Source: Lysobacter gummosus
Lineage (GTDB): Bacteria > Pseudomonadota > Gammaproteobacteria > Xanthomonadales > Xanthomonadaceae
Assembly: GCF_001442805.1 (NCBI RefSeq)
Contig: NZ_CP011131.1
Span: 1,488,001 to 1,552,000 of the forward strand
DNA length: 64,000 nt
Direction of reading: 5' to 3'
Part shown: in pieces, positions 63,018 to 64,000 of the stretch
Layout: every line of letters starts with the position of its first letter
Numbering within the stretch: the stretch's first letter is position 1
Notes under the pieces: model-generated
What the model was told of the DNA's origin: nothing
Databases searched by the model: none
The model's input: only the letters and a program-made list of their open reading frames with translations
Position numbers and translations under genes: made by a program

Positions 63018-63872
63018 TCACTGCGGCGCGTTCTGCACGATCACGTACTGCTTGCGGTATTCCAGTCCCGTCGCCGCCGGCCATCTCGCCGCGTAGGCGC
63101 GCAACGCATCCAGTCCCTGCGGCCATTCTTCGCCGTTGACCCGGCAATCGGCCTGGCATTCGCCGCCGGCGTTGTCGTGCGAGGCGAACAGGCGCAGGCC
63201 GTAGAACTGATCGCTGCGCAGCAGCGGTTCGAAAGCGTCGATGGATTTGGTGAACAGACAGCAGGGACAGAAGTCTTCTTCGTCCGTGTCCGTGTCTTCG
63301 TCTGCACTGGCGTCGGCATCGGCATCGGCATCGCGCTGCGGTTGGCCGAAGTGCTCGACCGGCCCGAACAACAGCCGCCGCTTGCGCGCCGGGCGTCCGT
63401 CCTCGGCCGGCAGCTCCATGCTCATGGTCATGCACGACCGCGGTTCCGCGCTCGCCGCGTCCAGCAGCACCGGCAGATCCGTGCGCGCCCACTTGCGGAA
63501 ACCCGAGGTCACCGCGTCGTCGAAAGTTTCCTCGATCGCGTACTGGTATTCGAACAAGCCCTGCGGCAGCAATTGCGGGTGATTGCACTGCATCGTGGTG
63601 GCGGTGCCGATCCGTTCGTCGTCGCGCACCTGGAACTCGATGAACTGCGGCAACAGATGCAGGCCGCTTTCGGTCAGCTCCAGCCAGCCGTCTTCGTGCA
63701 TGAGCGTGGCGTGGCCGAGTTCGCGCAGGACGTTGGCGGCCAGTTCGGGCAGGTCGAAGGGTTCCAGCCATTCCTCGCCGTCGGTGCCGGTGAAGCGCAG
63801 ATGGCCGTGGGTGTCGGTGCCCGGGTTCTGCGCCAGCGCTTCGAACGCGTGCGCCGATGTTTCCTCGCTCAC
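63018..63872 (-). CDS. DUF6348-like hypothetical protein with acidic Asp/Ala stretch
   Basis: 284 aa from GTG 63872, whose GTGA overlaps the stop codon of the upstream dipeptidase gene, so translation is coupled. The body has NVLRELGHATLMHEDGWLELT, TMQCNHPQLLPQGLFEYQYA and LPVLLDAASAEPRSCMTM; recognition as DUF6348 is tentative. A stretch of Asp/Ala repeats (around 180-202) is encoded by repeated GCATCG-type units on the plus strand and precedes FCPCCLFTKSIDAFEPLL, a Cys-x-Cys-Cys motif. Function unknown. Confidence 0.68.
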   Translation of the reverse strand: MSEETSAHAFEALAQNPGTDTHGHLRFTGTDGEEWLEPFDLPELAANVLRELGHATLMHEDGWLELTESGLHLLPQFIEFQVRDDERIGTATTMQCNHPQLLPQGLFEYQYAIEETFDDAVTSGFRKWARTDLPVLLDAASAEPRSCMTMSMELPAEDGRPARKRRLLFGPVEHFGQPQRDADADADASADEDTDTDEEDFCPCCLFTKSIDAFEPLLRSDQFYGLRLFASHDNAGGECQADCRVNGEEWPQGLDALRAYAARWPAATGLEYRKQYVIVQNAPQ

Positions 63873-64000
63873 TGCTGCGACGCCTTGGCTTCGACCGCGC
63901 TCCACACGCGCAGCAGATTGCCGCCGAGCACCTTGCGGATGGTTTCCTCCGAATGCCCGCGCGCCTTCATGCCTTCGATCAGGTTCGGATAATCGGCGAC
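63869..64000 (-). CDS. Membrane dipeptidase (M19 family), 3' end only
   Basis: The 43 visible residues, VADYPNLIEGMKARGHSEET and then IRKVLGGNLLRVWSAVEAK, match the C-terminus of M19 (renal-type) dipeptidases, with the LGGNLLRVW signature. Most of the gene lies to the right of the window. These zinc enzymes cleave dipeptides and D-amino-acid-containing peptides. Its stop overlaps the following DUF6348-like gene by 4 bp. Confidence 0.8.
   Translation of the reverse strand, partial: VADYPNLIEGMKARGHSEETIRKVLGGNLLRVWSAVEAKASQQ

Overview
The window is GC-rich chromosomal DNA from a gammaproteobacterium of the Xanthomonadaceae/Lysobacteraceae type, most likely Lysobacter or a near relative. This rests on an Ax21-family protein, three DAP-BII-like S46 dipeptidyl-peptidases, a THX ribosomal protein with a Lys/Ala tail, small DUF6289-like secreted proteins, and dispersed GTCATTCCCGCG-type repeats. 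No plasmid, phage or integrase genes were seen. Species assignment is inference.

Layout. 1-4.0 kb: partial glutathione S-transferase, SleB-type cell wall hydrolase, a 0.7-kb gene-free stretch, and a 2,4-dienoyl-CoA reductase (FadH-like). 4.2-9.5 kb: three overlapping genes encoding a winged-helix/helical protein, a second winged-helix-like protein and a 934-aa SMC-like ATPase. This has the gene order of a MukFEB/MksFEB condensin but no nuclease gene, and is the best candidate for an undescribed system. 9.8-12.3 kb: a divergent EF-G paralogue behind a leader with promoter, short ORF, antiterminator-like pairing and terminator. 12.5-21.1 kb: oxidoreductase, SGNH hydrolase and MFS exporter, two divergent LysR regulators with perfect dyads in their intergenic gaps, a DOPA-dioxygenase-like enzyme and PrpD.

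21.4-31.1 kb: tandem OmpA-like genes sharing a 416-bp identical block, a pseudouridine synthase, two tandem secreted paralogues of unknown function, and the threonine-to-glycine enzymes Kbl and Tdh with a secreted HExxH metalloprotease between them. 31.2-38.5 kb: three consecutive S46 dipeptidyl-peptidases with different S1-pocket residues. 38.6-42.1 kb: two small secreted proteins, then serA followed 2 bp later by a histidine phosphatase. 42.2-49.3 kb: a TonB-C protein, then folC, SPOR protein, cvpA, purF and a DUF455 ferritin-like protein.

49.7-64 kb: a TonB-dependent receptor, an unrecognised gene, lpxH, gltX, zur, an MFS transporter, a 75-bp-period repeat array, a MarR regulator, a ZnuD-like receptor divergent from a MerC-domain protein across a Zur-box-like site, THX, Ax21, a DUF6348-like protein and the end of an M19 dipeptidase. 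Zur, its putative box and its two probable targets form a local zinc module. Repeats and rho-independent terminators fill most intergenic space.
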